From: Streptomyces cellostaticus
Lineage (GTDB): Bacteria; Actinomycetota; Actinomycetes; Streptomycetales; Streptomycetaceae
Length of the DNA: 64,000 nt
Reading direction: 5' to 3'
Assembly (NCBI RefSeq): GCF_023630175.1
Contig: NZ_JALLIN010000001.1
Span: 248,001 to 312,000 of the forward strand
In this document: piece after piece, positions 32,219 to 42,108 of the stretch
Layout of the letters: the number at the start of each line of letters is the position of its first letter
Numbering within the stretch: the first letter of the stretch is position 1
Program-made: the position numbers and the translations under genes
Notes under the pieces: generated by a model
What the model was told of the DNA's origin: nothing
The model's database searches: none
What the model saw: the letters and a program-made list of their open reading frames with translations, nothing else

Positions 32219-34597
32219 TCAGCGGTTCTTCCACACAGGTCGGCGCTTCTGGGCGAAGGCTGTCATACCCTCCAGGGCGTCCTGGCTGACGAGCAGTTCG
32301 TCGAGCGCCGCGGAGGGAGCGTCGACGGCGCTCACCGTGTCGGCAACGCCTTCGGTCTCCGCCATCACGCCGAGCGAGACGCGAACGGAGGTCGGGGAGC
32401 CGTCGAGGATCTGCGCCGCGAGCGCACGGGCTCCCTCCACCGCCGTCCCAGCGGGCACCACACGGTTCACGAGACCCAGTCCGAGTGCCTCGTCGGCCGT
32501 CACCTGACGTCCGGTGAGAATCATCTCCGTGGCGATCTTCCGCGGCACGGCCCGCGGCAGCCGTACGAGGCCGCCGGCTGCCGCCACCAGACCGACCTTC
32601 ACCTCGCTGAGGGCGAAGGTGGCGGTCTCGTCCGCGACGACGAGGTGGCAGGCGAGTGCGATCTCGCATCCGCCGCCCATGGCATAGCCGTTCACCGCGG
32701 CGATGACGGGCTTCGTCATGTTGCGGCGCGAGGTGAGACCCGCGAAGCCGTTCTTCGGCATCCACAGGGGCTTGCCGGAGGCCGAGTACTTGAGGTCGTT
32801 GCCGGCGCAGAACGCCTTGTCCCCGGCTCCGGTGAGGATGGCCACCCACAGGTCGGGATCGGCGAAGTAGGCGTCGAATACCTGGTCGAGTTCGTCGTTC
32901 GCCCGGGGGTGAAGGCTGTTGCGCTGGTCGGGCCGATCGATGGTGATTTCGAGAAGGTGCCCCTCCCTGCGCACCGTGACGAACTCGTAGTCGTCGCGCA
33001 GGACGTGGTCACGACGGGGGGCGAGAGCGTTCATGCGTTCCTCGTCCGTGGTCACGCGATTACCGAAGCCGAAGGAGCGCACGTAGACCCGCCGGCCGAT
33101 CGGTTCGCCGGTCGTCAGCAGGTGCAGCATCTCCTCGTCGTCCGCGTGGGTGCGGGCGAGGAAGCGGTGGTCGTTCGCCTCCAGCCGGCCGATCACCACG
33201 CCGCTGCGGCTTCCGTCGGAGCCGTGTTTGACGGTGTACGTCTCGATGGTGGCCCAGCCGTCGGCCCGGCGGGCCTCCGACGGGCCGTCCCAGGAATCGA
33301 TCTGGGCCTGGAGATCGGCGGAGCGGTCGGGCCGCCAGGGGGTGGGGGTCGTGGAGTAGACGCCGGCGGAGTACTTGCTGAGCGCGCCCCCGTTCGCTCC
33401 GACCAGCCCGAAGGTGCCGGGGGAGGTGCGGGCGCGGTGGACGGTCTCCGCGATGGCGTGCATGGAGTAGTTGTTGCCGGCGCCGCCGAAGAACGGCAGG
33501 CCGCCGGTGAGTGTGAGGCCGCGGGGGTCGTCGGCGGCCAGGCCCAGGCCGTCCGCGACGTTCGAGACGGCGATGGGGAAGCAGCTGTACAGGTCGAGGG
33601 TGGCCAGATCGGCGGGGGTGATACCGGCGATCTCCAGGGCGTGTTCGGCCGCCATCACCGCGGCGGGGCTGCGGCTGAGGTCCGCGCGCTCCATCAGGTC
33701 GCGTTCGCGCAGGTCGGCGTGGCCGTGCAGGAAGACCCAGCGGTCCTGAGGTACACCGAGCCGGCGTGCGGTCGCCACGGACGTCAGCAGCACCGCGGCC
33801 CCTTGGTTGACCTTGTCCCGGGCCACGACGTAGCGCGTGTAGGGGTCCGCGATCAGCCGGTTCCGTTCGGTGACGGCGAGCAGTTCCTCGGCGGACCGCC
33901 TCACCGGGGCGGCCGAGTGGGGGTTCTTGGCGGCGACCTCGGTGAAGGGGGCGAAGAGTTCGCCCATGGTGTGGGCGTACTGCTTCGGGGACAGTCCGAG
34001 CCGGGCTCGTCGGGCGTTCTCGAACAGGGCGTACTGGCTGGGCGCGTCGGTCAGGCCGTGGGAAGCCTGGTTGGACGTGATGAGTCCCTTGAGACCCCAG
34101 CCCCGGTCCTCGAGCTGTCCTCCCACCCGTTCCGTGAAGTCGGGGCGGCCCTCGGACTCGGCGAGCGCCTGGACCGTGGAGATGGCCTCCGAGCCGAACA
34201 GGAGCACTGCGTGGACCTCGCCCCCGGCGATCCTCGCGGCCATCTCGTTGACGAGGTGCTGCGGAGCCTGTCCTCCGACGACCTCCAGAATCGCCCGGAC
34301 GGGATCGGCTCCGATCCGCCGGGCGACAGAGCGGGGGTAGTTGTCGGACGCCCCGAGCGGGGGGCGCGCACCGGGTGTCGAGATCTCGAACTGCCGGACC
34401 CCGGCGACCGTGTCGATGGCAGAGGCGACGACGCCGGCGTCGGCGCCCGTGTCGGCCAGCGCCTCGTGTGCCGCCTGCACGGCGAGCTCGACCGGCGACA
34501 GCCGCCGATAGCCGGGCCCGTCCGGGCGCTCAGAGGACTGGCCGACACCCACAACAACGGGAGTGCGGGGGTCGAGAGTGTCGGAGGTGAACTTCAT
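32219..34597 (-). CDS. Thiolase-like / enoyl-CoA hydratase fusion protein
   Basis: 792 residues from the ATG at 34597, with GGAG upstream. Residues about 1-520 match the acetyl-CoA acetyltransferase-like (thiolase superfamily) proteins: TPVVVGVGQSSER, LYSCFPIAVSNVADGLG, GGLPFFGGAGNNYSMHAIAE, and a beta-barrel tail with GVVIGRLEANDHRFLA. Residues about 535-792 are a complete crotonase: AFCAGNDL, NGYAMGGGCEIALAC (first catalytic-type Glu) and FALSEVKVGL (second Glu). The fusion joins CoA-thioester cleavage or formation with hydration in one protein. It lies 55 nt after the CaiB-type gene on the same strand, so the two form an acyl-CoA operon with a divergent LysR regulator. The substrate is unknown. 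Confidence 0.9.
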   Translation of the reverse strand: MKFTSDTLDPRTPVVVGVGQSSERPDGPGYRRLSPVELAVQAAHEALADTGADAGVVASAIDTVAGVRQFEISTPGARPPLGASDNYPRSVARRIGADPVRAILEVVGGQAPQHLVNEMAARIAGGEVHAVLLFGSEAISTVQALAESEGRPDFTERVGGQLEDRGWGLKGLITSNQASHGLTDAPSQYALFENARRARLGLSPKQYAHTMGELFAPFTEVAAKNPHSAAPVRRSAEELLAVTERNRLIADPYTRYVVARDKVNQGAAVLLTSVATARRLGVPQDRWVFLHGHADLRERDLMERADLSRSPAAVMAAEHALEIAGITPADLATLDLYSCFPIAVSNVADGLGLAADDPRGLTLTGGLPFFGGAGNNYSMHAIAETVHRARTSPGTFGLVGANGGALSKYSAGVYSTTPTPWRPDRSADLQAQIDSWDGPSEARRADGWATIETYTVKHGSDGSRSGVVIGRLEANDHRFLARTHADDEEMLHLLTTGEPIGRRVYVRSFGFGNRVTTDEERMNALAPRRDHVLRDDYEFVTVRREGHLLEITIDRPDQRNSLHPRANDELDQVFDAYFADPDLWVAILTGAGDKAFCAGNDLKYSASGKPLWMPKNGFAGLTSRRNMTKPVIAAVNGYAMGGGCEIALACHLVVADETATFALSEVKVGLVAAAGGLVRLPRAVPRKIATEMILTGRQVTADEALGLGLVNRVVPAGTAVEGARALAAQILDGSPTSVRVSLGVMAETEGVADTVSAVDAPSAALDELLVSQDALEGMTAFAQKRRPVWKNR

Positions 34598-34652
34598 GAG
34601 GGGGACTCCTCGGAGGACGTGCGAAGGATGAACTCGATGGCCGTCGGCTGTG

Positions 34653-37076
34653 TCAGGGCAGAGGACGCTCCTCCTCCAGGACCTCCTCGGCCACCAGGAG
34701 GTCGATCTGCGCATCCGACAGGTCAAGCACTTCCCGGCAGAGTTCCCGGGTGTGCTGAGCCTGCCGCGGTGCCGGGTTCTGCGACGGCTCCGCCAGCCTC
34801 AGCGAGTGCGCCGGGCGCGCCTCGGCCACGAGCTCGTCCGGGATGTCGGGGTGGCGCATCGGAGCGAAGAAGCCGCGCGCCCTCAGGTGCGGGTCGTCGG
34901 GCAGCTGCGACACGCGCAGCATGGCCCCTGCTGCCACCCCGGAGCTCTGCAGCCGTCCCATCACGGCGTGCGGGGGATTCGCCGACGTCCAGTCGGTGAG
35001 GGCCCGGTCGATCAACTGACGATGGGCGAGACGTCCCGCGGCGTGGCTCAGGCGTGCGTCGGCGGCCAGGTCGGGGCGTTCGACGGCGGCGCACAGCGCC
35101 TGCCACTCGTCGTCGCCGTGAACGTCGACAGCGCACCACTCGTCGTCGCCCGCGCACGGATAGACGCCCTGCGGGGCATCGGTGCGGTCGGCGTCTCCGG
35201 CGGTGCTCAGGGAGCCCGGGGCGAGCGATTCCTGCAGCAGGAACTCCGCGAGCACGGCCAGTCCGATCTCCGCCTGCGATATCGAGACGGTCCCACCCTC
35301 GCCCGTCCGCCGGCGCCGGATGAGCTGGGCCAGGACCGCGCAGGCTCCCACCCGGCCGACCACGTGGTCGGGGAAGATGGTGCTGGCGTCGCCGAAGCCA
35401 CCGTCCTCGCGGGGGTACCGCCACAGCCCGGTCACCGCCGTCGACGCCCGGACCAGGGGGCCGTACCCCATGCGCCTGCTCCACGGCCCCGAGGACCCCA
35501 GGGCGCTGCTGTCCGCCACGACGATGCGTTCGTTGACCTTGCGGAGTTCCTCGTAGCCCAGGCCGAGTGATTCCATGGTCCCCGGCTTGAAGTTGGACAG
35601 CACGACGTCCGCCTCGGCGACCAGTTGCTTGAACAGCTCCACGCCTCGCTCAGTACGCAGATTCAGGCCCAGGCTGCGCTTGTTGCGGTGCCCCCAGGCG
35701 AAGGAAGCACTGATCGGCTCACCGGTCAGCGTCTGGCGGCTGCCGTCGGGATAGGCGCGGTTCTCGACCTTGATGACGTCCGCCCCGTGATCGGCGAGCA
35801 GCCTCCCCAGCTCGGCACCGGCGACGATGACGCCGAGGTCGAGTACCCGCAGCCCCTGGAGAGGGTGGCGCCGCTCACCGCCGGTGCCGGTTGCGGCGGG
35901 GGAGGCCGCAGGCAGGTCCGCCAGTACCTGCCGGGTGTCCTCTCCCGCCTCCGGAGCCCGGTGCCGCCAGCCTGCACGGCGACCGTCCAGTTCCAGGAAT
36001 CCGGTGGGCACGCGCCCCAGCACGCCGGGGGCGACCTCGGTGTCGGAAAGGGCGCCGCGTGCCAGGAAGTGATCGGCGGTGAGCACCTCGCCCGGCTCCA
36101 GGAGAGCGGCGACCGGCACACCGTGTCGCTGTCCCGCCTCGACCAGCTCCGCCCTGGTGCGGCAGGCGAACAGCTCCTGTACGCGTGGATAGATGGTACC
36201 CGCGGCCTTGAAGCGCTCACCGAGCGACTCGTATTTGGCGTCGGCGAGGTCGTCGGGCTCGCCGAGCCAGGCCCGCAGGCCGCGCCACTGCCGCGGGCTG
36301 AGGACGCAGATGCGCACGAATCCGTCTGCGCAGCGGAATATCGGGTACAGGGCGCTCGCGTCCGGGCGGTCACGGGGAAGGTCCGCGGCCCGTCTGCCGC
36401 CGGTGGCCGAGCCGCCGATGCCGTAGCCCGGGTCGATGACCTGGATGACCGCTTCGTGCACGGAGAAGTCGATGCGGTCGCCGACTCCCGTCTCCAGCCT
36501 GTTGCGGTAGGCGAGCAGTGCGGTCCATGCGGCCTGGTAGGCCGCGGCCTCCGTGGCCAGTCGCCCCGGTGGGGGCAGCGGCACCCGCCCGGGCAGGCCG
36601 AATCGGGACAGCGCGCCGGACAACGCGAGGTACACGCGGTCCGTCGCCCGCCACCCGCGGTAGGGTCCGCTCGCGCCGAAGGGGGAGAGCGCGACGGTGA
36701 CCAGTGCGGGACTGCGGGCTTCGACCGCTTCGGGGTCGAGCCCCCACCGGGCCAGTGCGGCGTGGTCGCAGGCGTGGAGCCAGATGTCGGCTCCGGAAAC
36801 CAGTTCCAGCAGCCGTTGACGCTCGTCGGCGTTTGCTGGGTCCAGAGTGACACTGCGCTTGTTGGCGTTGCGGGTCGCGAAGTGGAGACTGGTCCCTTCG
36901 TGAACCGGCGCCGCGGTGCGAGCGCGGGCACCGCCGGGCGGTTCGACCAAGATCACGTCCGCGCCGAGGTCGGCGAGGAGACGACCCGCCGCCTCGCCGA
37001 GTCCCTCCGTCATCTCGACGACCCGGATCCCGCTGAGCGGACCCCGTTCGGCGTCCTGGGCAAGTGACTGCTGCAT
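34653..37076 (-). CDS. Tandem CaiB/BaiF-type CoA-transferase (two fused family III domains)
   Basis: 807 residues from the ATG at 37076, with GGGAG 6 nt upstream. Two full family III CoA-transferase copies are joined. Domain 1 (about 10-400) has IRVVEMTEGLGEAAGRLLAD, FATRNANKRSVTLD and DRIDFSVHEAV; domain 2 (about 425-790) has LRVLDLGVIVAGAELGRLLAD, WGHRNKRSLGLNLRTE, SNFKPGTMESLGL and SISQAEIGLAVL. At the position where many members have the catalytic Asp, both copies appear to have Glu, as read by eye. Such fusions usually activate an acid by CoA transfer at the start of a degradation pathway. The downstream thiolase-crotonase would then process the CoA ester; the substrate cannot be inferred. 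Confidence 0.92.
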   Translation of the reverse strand: MQQSLAQDAERGPLSGIRVVEMTEGLGEAAGRLLADLGADVILVEPPGGARARTAAPVHEGTSLHFATRNANKRSVTLDPANADERQRLLELVSGADIWLHACDHAALARWGLDPEAVEARSPALVTVALSPFGASGPYRGWRATDRVYLALSGALSRFGLPGRVPLPPPGRLATEAAAYQAAWTALLAYRNRLETGVGDRIDFSVHEAVIQVIDPGYGIGGSATGGRRAADLPRDRPDASALYPIFRCADGFVRICVLSPRQWRGLRAWLGEPDDLADAKYESLGERFKAAGTIYPRVQELFACRTRAELVEAGQRHGVPVAALLEPGEVLTADHFLARGALSDTEVAPGVLGRVPTGFLELDGRRAGWRHRAPEAGEDTRQVLADLPAASPAATGTGGERRHPLQGLRVLDLGVIVAGAELGRLLADHGADVIKVENRAYPDGSRQTLTGEPISASFAWGHRNKRSLGLNLRTERGVELFKQLVAEADVVLSNFKPGTMESLGLGYEELRKVNERIVVADSSALGSSGPWSRRMGYGPLVRASTAVTGLWRYPREDGGFGDASTIFPDHVVGRVGACAVLAQLIRRRRTGEGGTVSISQAEIGLAVLAEFLLQESLAPGSLSTAGDADRTDAPQGVYPCAGDDEWCAVDVHGDDEWQALCAAVERPDLAADARLSHAAGRLAHRQLIDRALTDWTSANPPHAVMGRLQSSGVAAGAMLRVSQLPDDPHLRARGFFAPMRHPDIPDELVAEARPAHSLRLAEPSQNPAPRQAQHTRELCREVLDLSDAQIDLLVAEEVLEEERPLP

Positions 37077-37385
37077 CCCTGACTCCCTGATCAGCCGCTC
37101 ACGAGCCGGCGCCGGCCGACGGCAGCCTGGAAGAGCCCGTGCGGAAGCCGCGTAGGGCGCAGAGCTGGTGAGTGGGCAACACGGGCGCGCCGGTCCTGGA
37201 TCCGGTGAGTCCGGAATCCGGTTGCGCGTTACGGTTGTGTGAACGGCCCGTTCGCCACCGATGCTGGCACAGGGCCCAGCGCACTGACCATCGCCATTTT
37301 CAGCAGCCGCACGTGTCCCGTTCGGCAACGAGCACCCCTCCCCCACAGCCTTGGACCGGGCAGGGCGGAGTGATCTACTGAGAGG
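37077..37385. other. 309-bp divergent intergenic region, CaiB operon / LysR gene
   Basis: No open frame has protein-like composition. This is the expected control region for the LysR regulator and the CoA operon. A GC-rich direct repeat GGTCCTGGATCCGGTGAGTC / GTCCGGAATCCGG occurs at about 37191-37219. I could not pick out a convincing T-N11-A LysR box. Confidence 0.4.
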
Positions 37386-38303
37386 GTGGACATCCAGCAG
37401 ATCCGGTGCTTCCTGGCCGTTGCCGAGGAGCAGCACTTCGGACGGGCCGCGGAGCGTCTCCGCATCACCCCATCACCGCTGAGCCGAAGGATTCGTGACC
37501 TCGAGAACGAACTCGGCGGAGCCCTGTTCGTACGCACGTATCACCAGGTGCGGCTGACACCGTTCGGTGAACGACTCATGGAACCCGCGCGTGAGGCGCT
37601 GGAGAGGTTCGACGCGCTCCGCGACGTCCCGGTCGAGGGTGGTGCTGACCGGCGCCCCGTTCGCGTCGGCGCGGCGCCGCTGGCCGCGCCGCAGGTCACC
37701 GCGACGGTCCAGGCGGTTCTCGGCCGTCACGCCCCGGGAATCCGTACGCAGGTGGAACTTGCCCCGTCGGCAGAGCTGCTGGACCTCCTGCACGCCGCCA
37801 AGCTGGACCTCGCCGTCGTGCACTTCCCCGTGCCCGGCGACGACCTGGGACGCCTGGCACTGGCAACCGGTTCCTACGCCGTGGCGATGCGTGCGGACGA
37901 CCCGCTGAGCACGAGACTCACCGTACGGTTGGCGGACCTGGCCGATCGGCCCCTGACCCTGACGTCGCCGAAGGTCCATCCCGTGATGATGGGCACGCTG
38001 CGTGAGCGGCTACGGCGGGCCGGGGTGCACGACCTTCGCGAAGTTCCACACAGCGACGCCGTTCAGGTCGCCGCCCAGGTGCAGACGACGGGCAGCCGCA
38101 GCCTGATCATGGCGGGCCTCAAGCACCCGTCCTCGCGAGTGTTCGACGACCCCGCCTTCACGGTCGTCCGGCTCGACGAACCGGACTTGATCGTCGAGGT
38201 GGGAGTCGTGTGGCGCGAAGACTCACTCGAGACGCTTCCGTATGTCCGGTCCTGCCTCGAGGACTTGCGCGACGAGTACGCGCATCGCCCGATGCAGGTG
38301 TGA
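37386..38303 (+). CDS. LysR family transcriptional regulator
   Basis: 305 residues from a GTG with GAGAGG adjacent. The N-terminal HTH is textbook: MDIQQIRCFLAVAEEQHFGRA, then AERLRITPSPLSRRIRDLE and LGGALFVRT. The LysR substrate-binding domain spans about 92-295. It is divergent from the CaiB/thiolase-crotonase operon and very probably regulates it, with a CoA-pathway intermediate as inducer (inference). It converges on the LtrA gene with only 15 bp between the stops. Confidence 0.95.
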   Translation: MDIQQIRCFLAVAEEQHFGRAAERLRITPSPLSRRIRDLENELGGALFVRTYHQVRLTPFGERLMEPAREALERFDALRDVPVEGGADRRPVRVGAAPLAAPQVTATVQAVLGRHAPGIRTQVELAPSAELLDLLHAAKLDLAVVHFPVPGDDLGRLALATGSYAVAMRADDPLSTRLTVRLADLADRPLTLTSPKVHPVMMGTLRERLRRAGVHDLREVPHSDAVQVAAQVQTTGSRSLIMAGLKHPSSRVFDDPAFTVVRLDEPDLIVEVGVVWREDSLETLPYVRSCLEDLRDEYAHRPMQV

Positions 38304-38318
38304 CGAGGCCCGCTGCGG

Positions 38319-39455
38319 TTACGGGCTGCCCGCGGCAACACGGTGGTCGAGGGTGGCGACGGCGATCAGCACGACGACGACAGTGGTCATCCCGGCCCAG
38401 CCGGCGAACGCGGACGCCACGCCGAGAGGAACGACCGTCGCCGCTCCGACGAGGCGGTCCACGGTTCTTCCGGTTTTCAGCAGCGCGCGATAAAGGGCGT
38501 GTCCCATCAGAAACACAGCGGTACCACACCCGAGCCACCACGGGTTGGTGTGGTCGTGGAAGTGGTGGACGGCGTCGGTGATTCCGGCGGCGACGAGGAT
38601 GATGCCGACGACCATGACCAGATGGGCACCGGTGAAGGCGTAGTGGGCGAGTATCTGGCGGCGGTGCGCGTCACGCTTGGCGAACTCCTCCTCGGCCCGG
38701 GTCTCATCCCCGTCGAAGTAGAGCCACCACAGGCAAAAGGCGACCGCGATACCCAGGGCAACGCCCACGGCGAGGGTGGCATCCACCGCATGGGGTTCCT
38801 GCCCTTGGGCACCGATGCCGATCGCGACCACGGACTCGCCCAGCGCGACGAGGATCAGGAGCGCGTGACGCTCGACGAAGTGGTGCGGTTCGATGACGAA
38901 GCCGCGAATGCGCCCCAGGAACAGGGAAAGGTAGAGAACCAGCGCGGCCACGATCCAGCAGGCCCAGGTCCACACGTCCGGCAGATGAGGCCCGACCAGT
39001 ACGAGAAGTCCGGCGGCGGCGTTGAAGGGCACCGTGCGCATGATGGCTCGCCGGGAGGACGAGACGCTGGTCGTGAGGTAGACGCCGAAGTGGATGGCGA
39101 CGACGGCGAGGTAGGCCAAGGGGAAGGCCCAGCCCTCGGGCTCGAAGGCGTAAGCCACGTCGAGCCCCATGATGAGGAAGGCCATCATGGCCAGTGACAG
39201 CAGGATCCTGACCGGCACGGCATCGGGCCGTACCGCGTTGGTGAGCCAGCCGAAGCCGCTGAACATCCACCACACGACGATCATCGGAAGCAGAGCCTTG
39301 AAGAGCCCTTCCCACCCCGGGGCGGCCTCGACCGCGCGTGTCACCTGCGTGACCACAAACACGAAGACGAGATCGAAGAAGAGTTCCATCGGCGTCACCC
39401 GGCCGCTGGCGTGCCGTGTGGGCCACAAGCGCCGACTACCGGACGGCGAATCCAT
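38319..39455 (-). CDS. ltrA: Low temperature requirement protein A (LtrA) family membrane protein
   Basis: 378 residues; the ATG at 39455 is fixed by a perfect AGGAGGT 8 nt upstream. After a basic N-terminus with RHASGRVTPMELFFDLVFVF, the family signature, it has about ten hydrophobic helices, including GLDVAYAFEPEGWAFPLAY, IEPHHFVERHALLILVALGE and WWLYFDGDE. LtrA proteins are multipass inner-membrane proteins of poorly known function, first linked to growth at low temperature in Listeria. No neighbour gives a functional hint. Confidence 0.92.
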   Translation of the reverse strand: MDSPSGSRRLWPTRHASGRVTPMELFFDLVFVFVVTQVTRAVEAAPGWEGLFKALLPMIVVWWMFSGFGWLTNAVRPDAVPVRILLSLAMMAFLIMGLDVAYAFEPEGWAFPLAYLAVVAIHFGVYLTTSVSSSRRAIMRTVPFNAAAGLLVLVGPHLPDVWTWACWIVAALVLYLSLFLGRIRGFVIEPHHFVERHALLILVALGESVVAIGIGAQGQEPHAVDATLAVGVALGIAVAFCLWWLYFDGDETRAEEEFAKRDAHRRQILAHYAFTGAHLVMVVGIILVAAGITDAVHHFHDHTNPWWLGCGTAVFLMGHALYRALLKTGRTVDRLVGAATVVPLGVASAFAGWAGMTTVVVVLIAVATLDHRVAAGSP

Positions 39456-39754
39456 TACCGCAAACCTCCTGTCGCGGCGGCGGGCAGACAGAGCCGCGTC
39501 AGTCCATTCATTGGTCGAAACGGAAACGGACACGGCCCGGAGAGACCACGTCTTCCCACGCCACGCCTTCTTCGGCGCTCCGCGGCTCCTGGAGCGTGAC
39601 AGCTGCGGAGCAGGCGTGCCAGAACGGCCAGGGAGCCGGGAGGGAACGGCCGTGGGGGTCTGCGGTCGGCATGGCCGCGCGGCTCGCTGTACGGCCGGAA
39701 AGCCAGCAGGTGGCCCTCCTCAGCCAGCCCACGACAGGACACGGTGAGATTCGA
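39456..39754. other. 299-bp gap with no supported gene
   Basis: The gap lies between the LtrA start and the end of an SDR gene. It holds the LtrA ribosome-binding site at its left end. Short open frames are Arg/Pro/Ser-rich without motifs; I see no terminator or repeat that stands out. Confidence 0.4.
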
Positions 39755-40723
39755 TCAGTCCTGCTGGGCGAACGCGTCGACACCGGTGAGTTCCGCCGAG
39801 AGCGACCACAGACGCTGCGCCTCAACAGGATCTGTCGCGTACTGGCGCACACCACGACCCGGCTCGCTGTCCTCCGAGGACAGCTCGGCGACGTCACAGT
39901 CCTCGAGGTAGACGCCTCCCATCCCCGTGAGCTGTGGTGAAGTAGCAGCCCACACCTGCGTGGCGGCCCCTTGCTCGGTGGTCTTGAAATCAGCGTTCGC
40001 CAGGTTGCCGTGCTGGTCGACCCAGCCGAAGGCGACCATCTCCTCACGGGGCAAGTGACGCTGCAATGGGGTCAGGATGGCCCCGGGGTGCAAGGAGAAG
40101 GCACGCACCCCTGCGCCCATGCCGAGTCTGTCGAGCTGAACGGCGAAAAGCGCATTGGCGGTCTTCGACTGCCCGTACGCCTGCCACTTGTCGTACCCGC
40201 GTTCGAAGTGGATGTCGTTCCAGCGCATCCCCGACGCGTGGTGGCCGACGGAGGAGACGGACACCACACGGGCCCCGCCTCGTGTCAGGGCGGGCCAGAG
40301 AAGGTTCACGAGAGCGAAGTGGCCCAGGTGGTTCGTTGCGAACTGGGCTTCCCAGCCGGGACCGACCCGGGTTTCGGGGCACGCCATGATGCCGGCGCTG
40401 TTGATCAGCATGTCCAGCGCCCGGCCGGAGGCGAGAAGGCGTTCGGCGAACGCATGGACGCTTTCGAGGTCGGAAAGGTCGAGTTCCTCAACCTCGACAC
40501 CGTGGAGGGCGGCGACCGCCTCTCGTGCCGATGCCTGCCTCCGCGCCGGAACGATGACATGCGCTCCTGCCTTGACCAGTGCCCGGGTGGTCGCCAGGCC
40601 GATACCGGAGTAGCCACCCGTGACGAGGGCGAGTTGACCGCCGAGGTCCATCCCCGCCAACACGTCGTCGGCCGTGCTTCGCGAGCCGAAGCCCGACTGG
40701 ATCTTGTGTTGTGGAGTGCTCAT
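39755..40723 (-). CDS. Short-chain dehydrogenase/reductase (SDR)
   Basis: 322 residues from the ATG at 40723. It has cofactor loop TGGYSGIG, basic PARRQ after strand 2 (NADP-like), INSAGIM, catalytic Ser in VSVSSVGHH and YGQSK. The text resembles oxidoreductases of the retinol/protochlorophyllide-like SDR branch. The promoter region shows CTAGTATAA about 10 nt before the start, suggesting a very short leader; the same AGTATA core occurs in the control region of the quinone-reductase/HxlR pair 1.4 kb away. HxlR regulators often respond to electrophiles or quinones, so these oxidoreductases may belong to one stress regulon (inference). Confidence 0.9.
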   Translation of the reverse strand: MSTPQHKIQSGFGSRSTADDVLAGMDLGGQLALVTGGYSGIGLATTRALVKAGAHVIVPARRQASAREAVAALHGVEVEELDLSDLESVHAFAERLLASGRALDMLINSAGIMACPETRVGPGWEAQFATNHLGHFALVNLLWPALTRGGARVVSVSSVGHHASGMRWNDIHFERGYDKWQAYGQSKTANALFAVQLDRLGMGAGVRAFSLHPGAILTPLQRHLPREEMVAFGWVDQHGNLANADFKTTEQGAATQVWAATSPQLTGMGGVYLEDCDVAELSSEDSEPGRGVRQYATDPVEAQRLWSLSAELTGVDAFAQQD

Positions 40724-41402
40724 GTCTCTTATACTAGAAATCGGCGTGCATGCCGCGACCAGGGCGCGCTGACGGACGCCGTCGGATGACGGCGTCTGCG
40801 ACGAATTCACCGGCGGACGGCTGGATGTCACTTTGCTCTTCCTTTCTCCAGCCGGTCGGAAGTCCGTGAACCTCAGACCGGTCATGTGGGCTGTGCTTCG
40901 TGCCCCGCACCCCCAGCCGACCTTCACCTCGCTCATGCGGGCGGAAGGCCGGACGGAGGCGCCGTCGTGAAGCGGGCCCTGCGGATCGACTCCGGATAGT
41001 GACGCCGTGCGGGCCTTGCGCAACAGCGCAAGCCTCCACCGGTTGCTGTGCGTGGGCCGCTGCCACCAGCGCCGCAGCCACGGGAGACATCCGCCGACGT
41101 GGACCCGACGATCGGTGATCGACATGGCATCGCACTGGAGCACGCAGGGATACCGGGATCCGGCGGGCGGTCCCACGCGACGGATCCCGCGACCTGCGCG
41201 GCGACATCCGTCAGAGCCCCACCATCCGGTACTGCGAGGTGCCCCTCCGGCACTTCACGCCGCCCCGGGTCAGAGCCGCTGCGTGGTAAGGAAGACCGCG
41301 GCGCACGTCGCGCCGGGAGCCCCGAGGCGTCGAGCGCGTCCGGCCTCGGGGTTCCGGCGCTCGACGCGGGCCGGCCCTTGCGCCACGGGGCTCGGCAGGA
41401 CG
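40724..41402. other. 679-bp stretch with no supported gene
   Basis: The stretch lies between the SDR start and the end of the quinone-reductase gene. Open frames of 70-195 codons exist on both strands, including an upstream extension of the SDR frame, but none has a good start, a motif or convincing composition. GC is lower than in neighbouring genes, consistent with decayed sequence. Confidence 0.45.
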
Positions 41403-42011
41403 TCAGGCAGCCGGCGCCGCGGCGGCGGCGAACACCGTATTCAGGTGAGCGTCCCAGTTGGCCAGGTCGGAGTCCGTCTCAGGGTTCTTCATCACGTCGA
41501 AGGCAGCGAACGTCGGCAGCGGCGAGAGGCCTACGAATCGCGCGTTCAGGTGCATGGGGAAGAGCATGTCATCGACCGAAGCACCCCGGAAGAACGGCTC
41601 CTGGGCGTCGTCGAACGCCTCACGCGGAGCGTTGAACGTCACCGACATCATGTAGCGCCCGTTGGTGAGTGATCCCCCGGTTCCGTAGTTGGCCTTGGGA
41701 TTCTCAGCGACACGACCGTCGTTGGCACACATGCGGCCGTCCAAACCCGCGGTGTAGACCTCGTCGATGTACTTCTTGAACGACCAGGGCACGCCCATCC
41801 AGTTCACGGGGAACTGCATGATCACGTTGTCGGCCCATTGGTGGCGCGCCACTTCGGCCTCGACGTCGTACCCCTTGGCCACCTCGGTCACCTGTATCCG
41901 ATGACCGAGCTCCTGCAACTGAGCAACGGCTCGTTCAACGAAGGCACTGTTCAGCCCACCCTCGGAGAAGTCGTAAGGCTGGTGCCCATTGATGATCAGG
42001 GTCTTCTGCAC
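41403..42011 (-). CDS. NAD(P)H dehydrogenase (quinone), MdaB-like flavodoxin-fold protein
   Basis: 202 residues from a GTG with AAGGA 9 nt upstream. It begins MQKTLIINGHQPYDFSEGGL, the FMN/FAD phosphate-binding start of the MdaB/NQO family, and continues with QWADNVIMQFPVNWMGVPW, FKKYIDEVY and GTGGSLTNGRYMMSVTFNAP. The family reduces quinones by two electrons with NAD(P)H. It is divergent from an HxlR regulator across 132 bp holding the palindrome AGTATACT. That layout is typical of electrophile- or quinone-sensing detoxification units. Confidence 0.9.
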   Translation of the reverse strand: MQKTLIINGHQPYDFSEGGLNSAFVERAVAQLQELGHRIQVTEVAKGYDVEAEVARHQWADNVIMQFPVNWMGVPWSFKKYIDEVYTAGLDGRMCANDGRVAENPKANYGTGGSLTNGRYMMSVTFNAPREAFDDAQEPFFRGASVDDMLFPMHLNARFVGLSPLPTFAAFDVMKNPETDSDLANWDAHLNTVFAAAAAPAA

Positions 42012-42108
42012 GGTTCAATCCTTATTGCGGCTTCGTTTCACCCGAACCCCGGGCTGGCCCGGGACCGGCAAGTACCAACCGTGCGACACGCGGAAACGAA
42101 ACGCAACC

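Noticed and set aside
31883..34999. Long plus-strand frame opposite the thiolase-crotonase gene
   Set aside because: It is an antisense shadow; conserved motifs lie only on the minus strand.
40734..41207. 157-codon minus-strand ORF and SDR-frame extension to 41176
   Set aside because: There is no motif or good start, and the composition is atypical; the SDR clearly starts at 40723.
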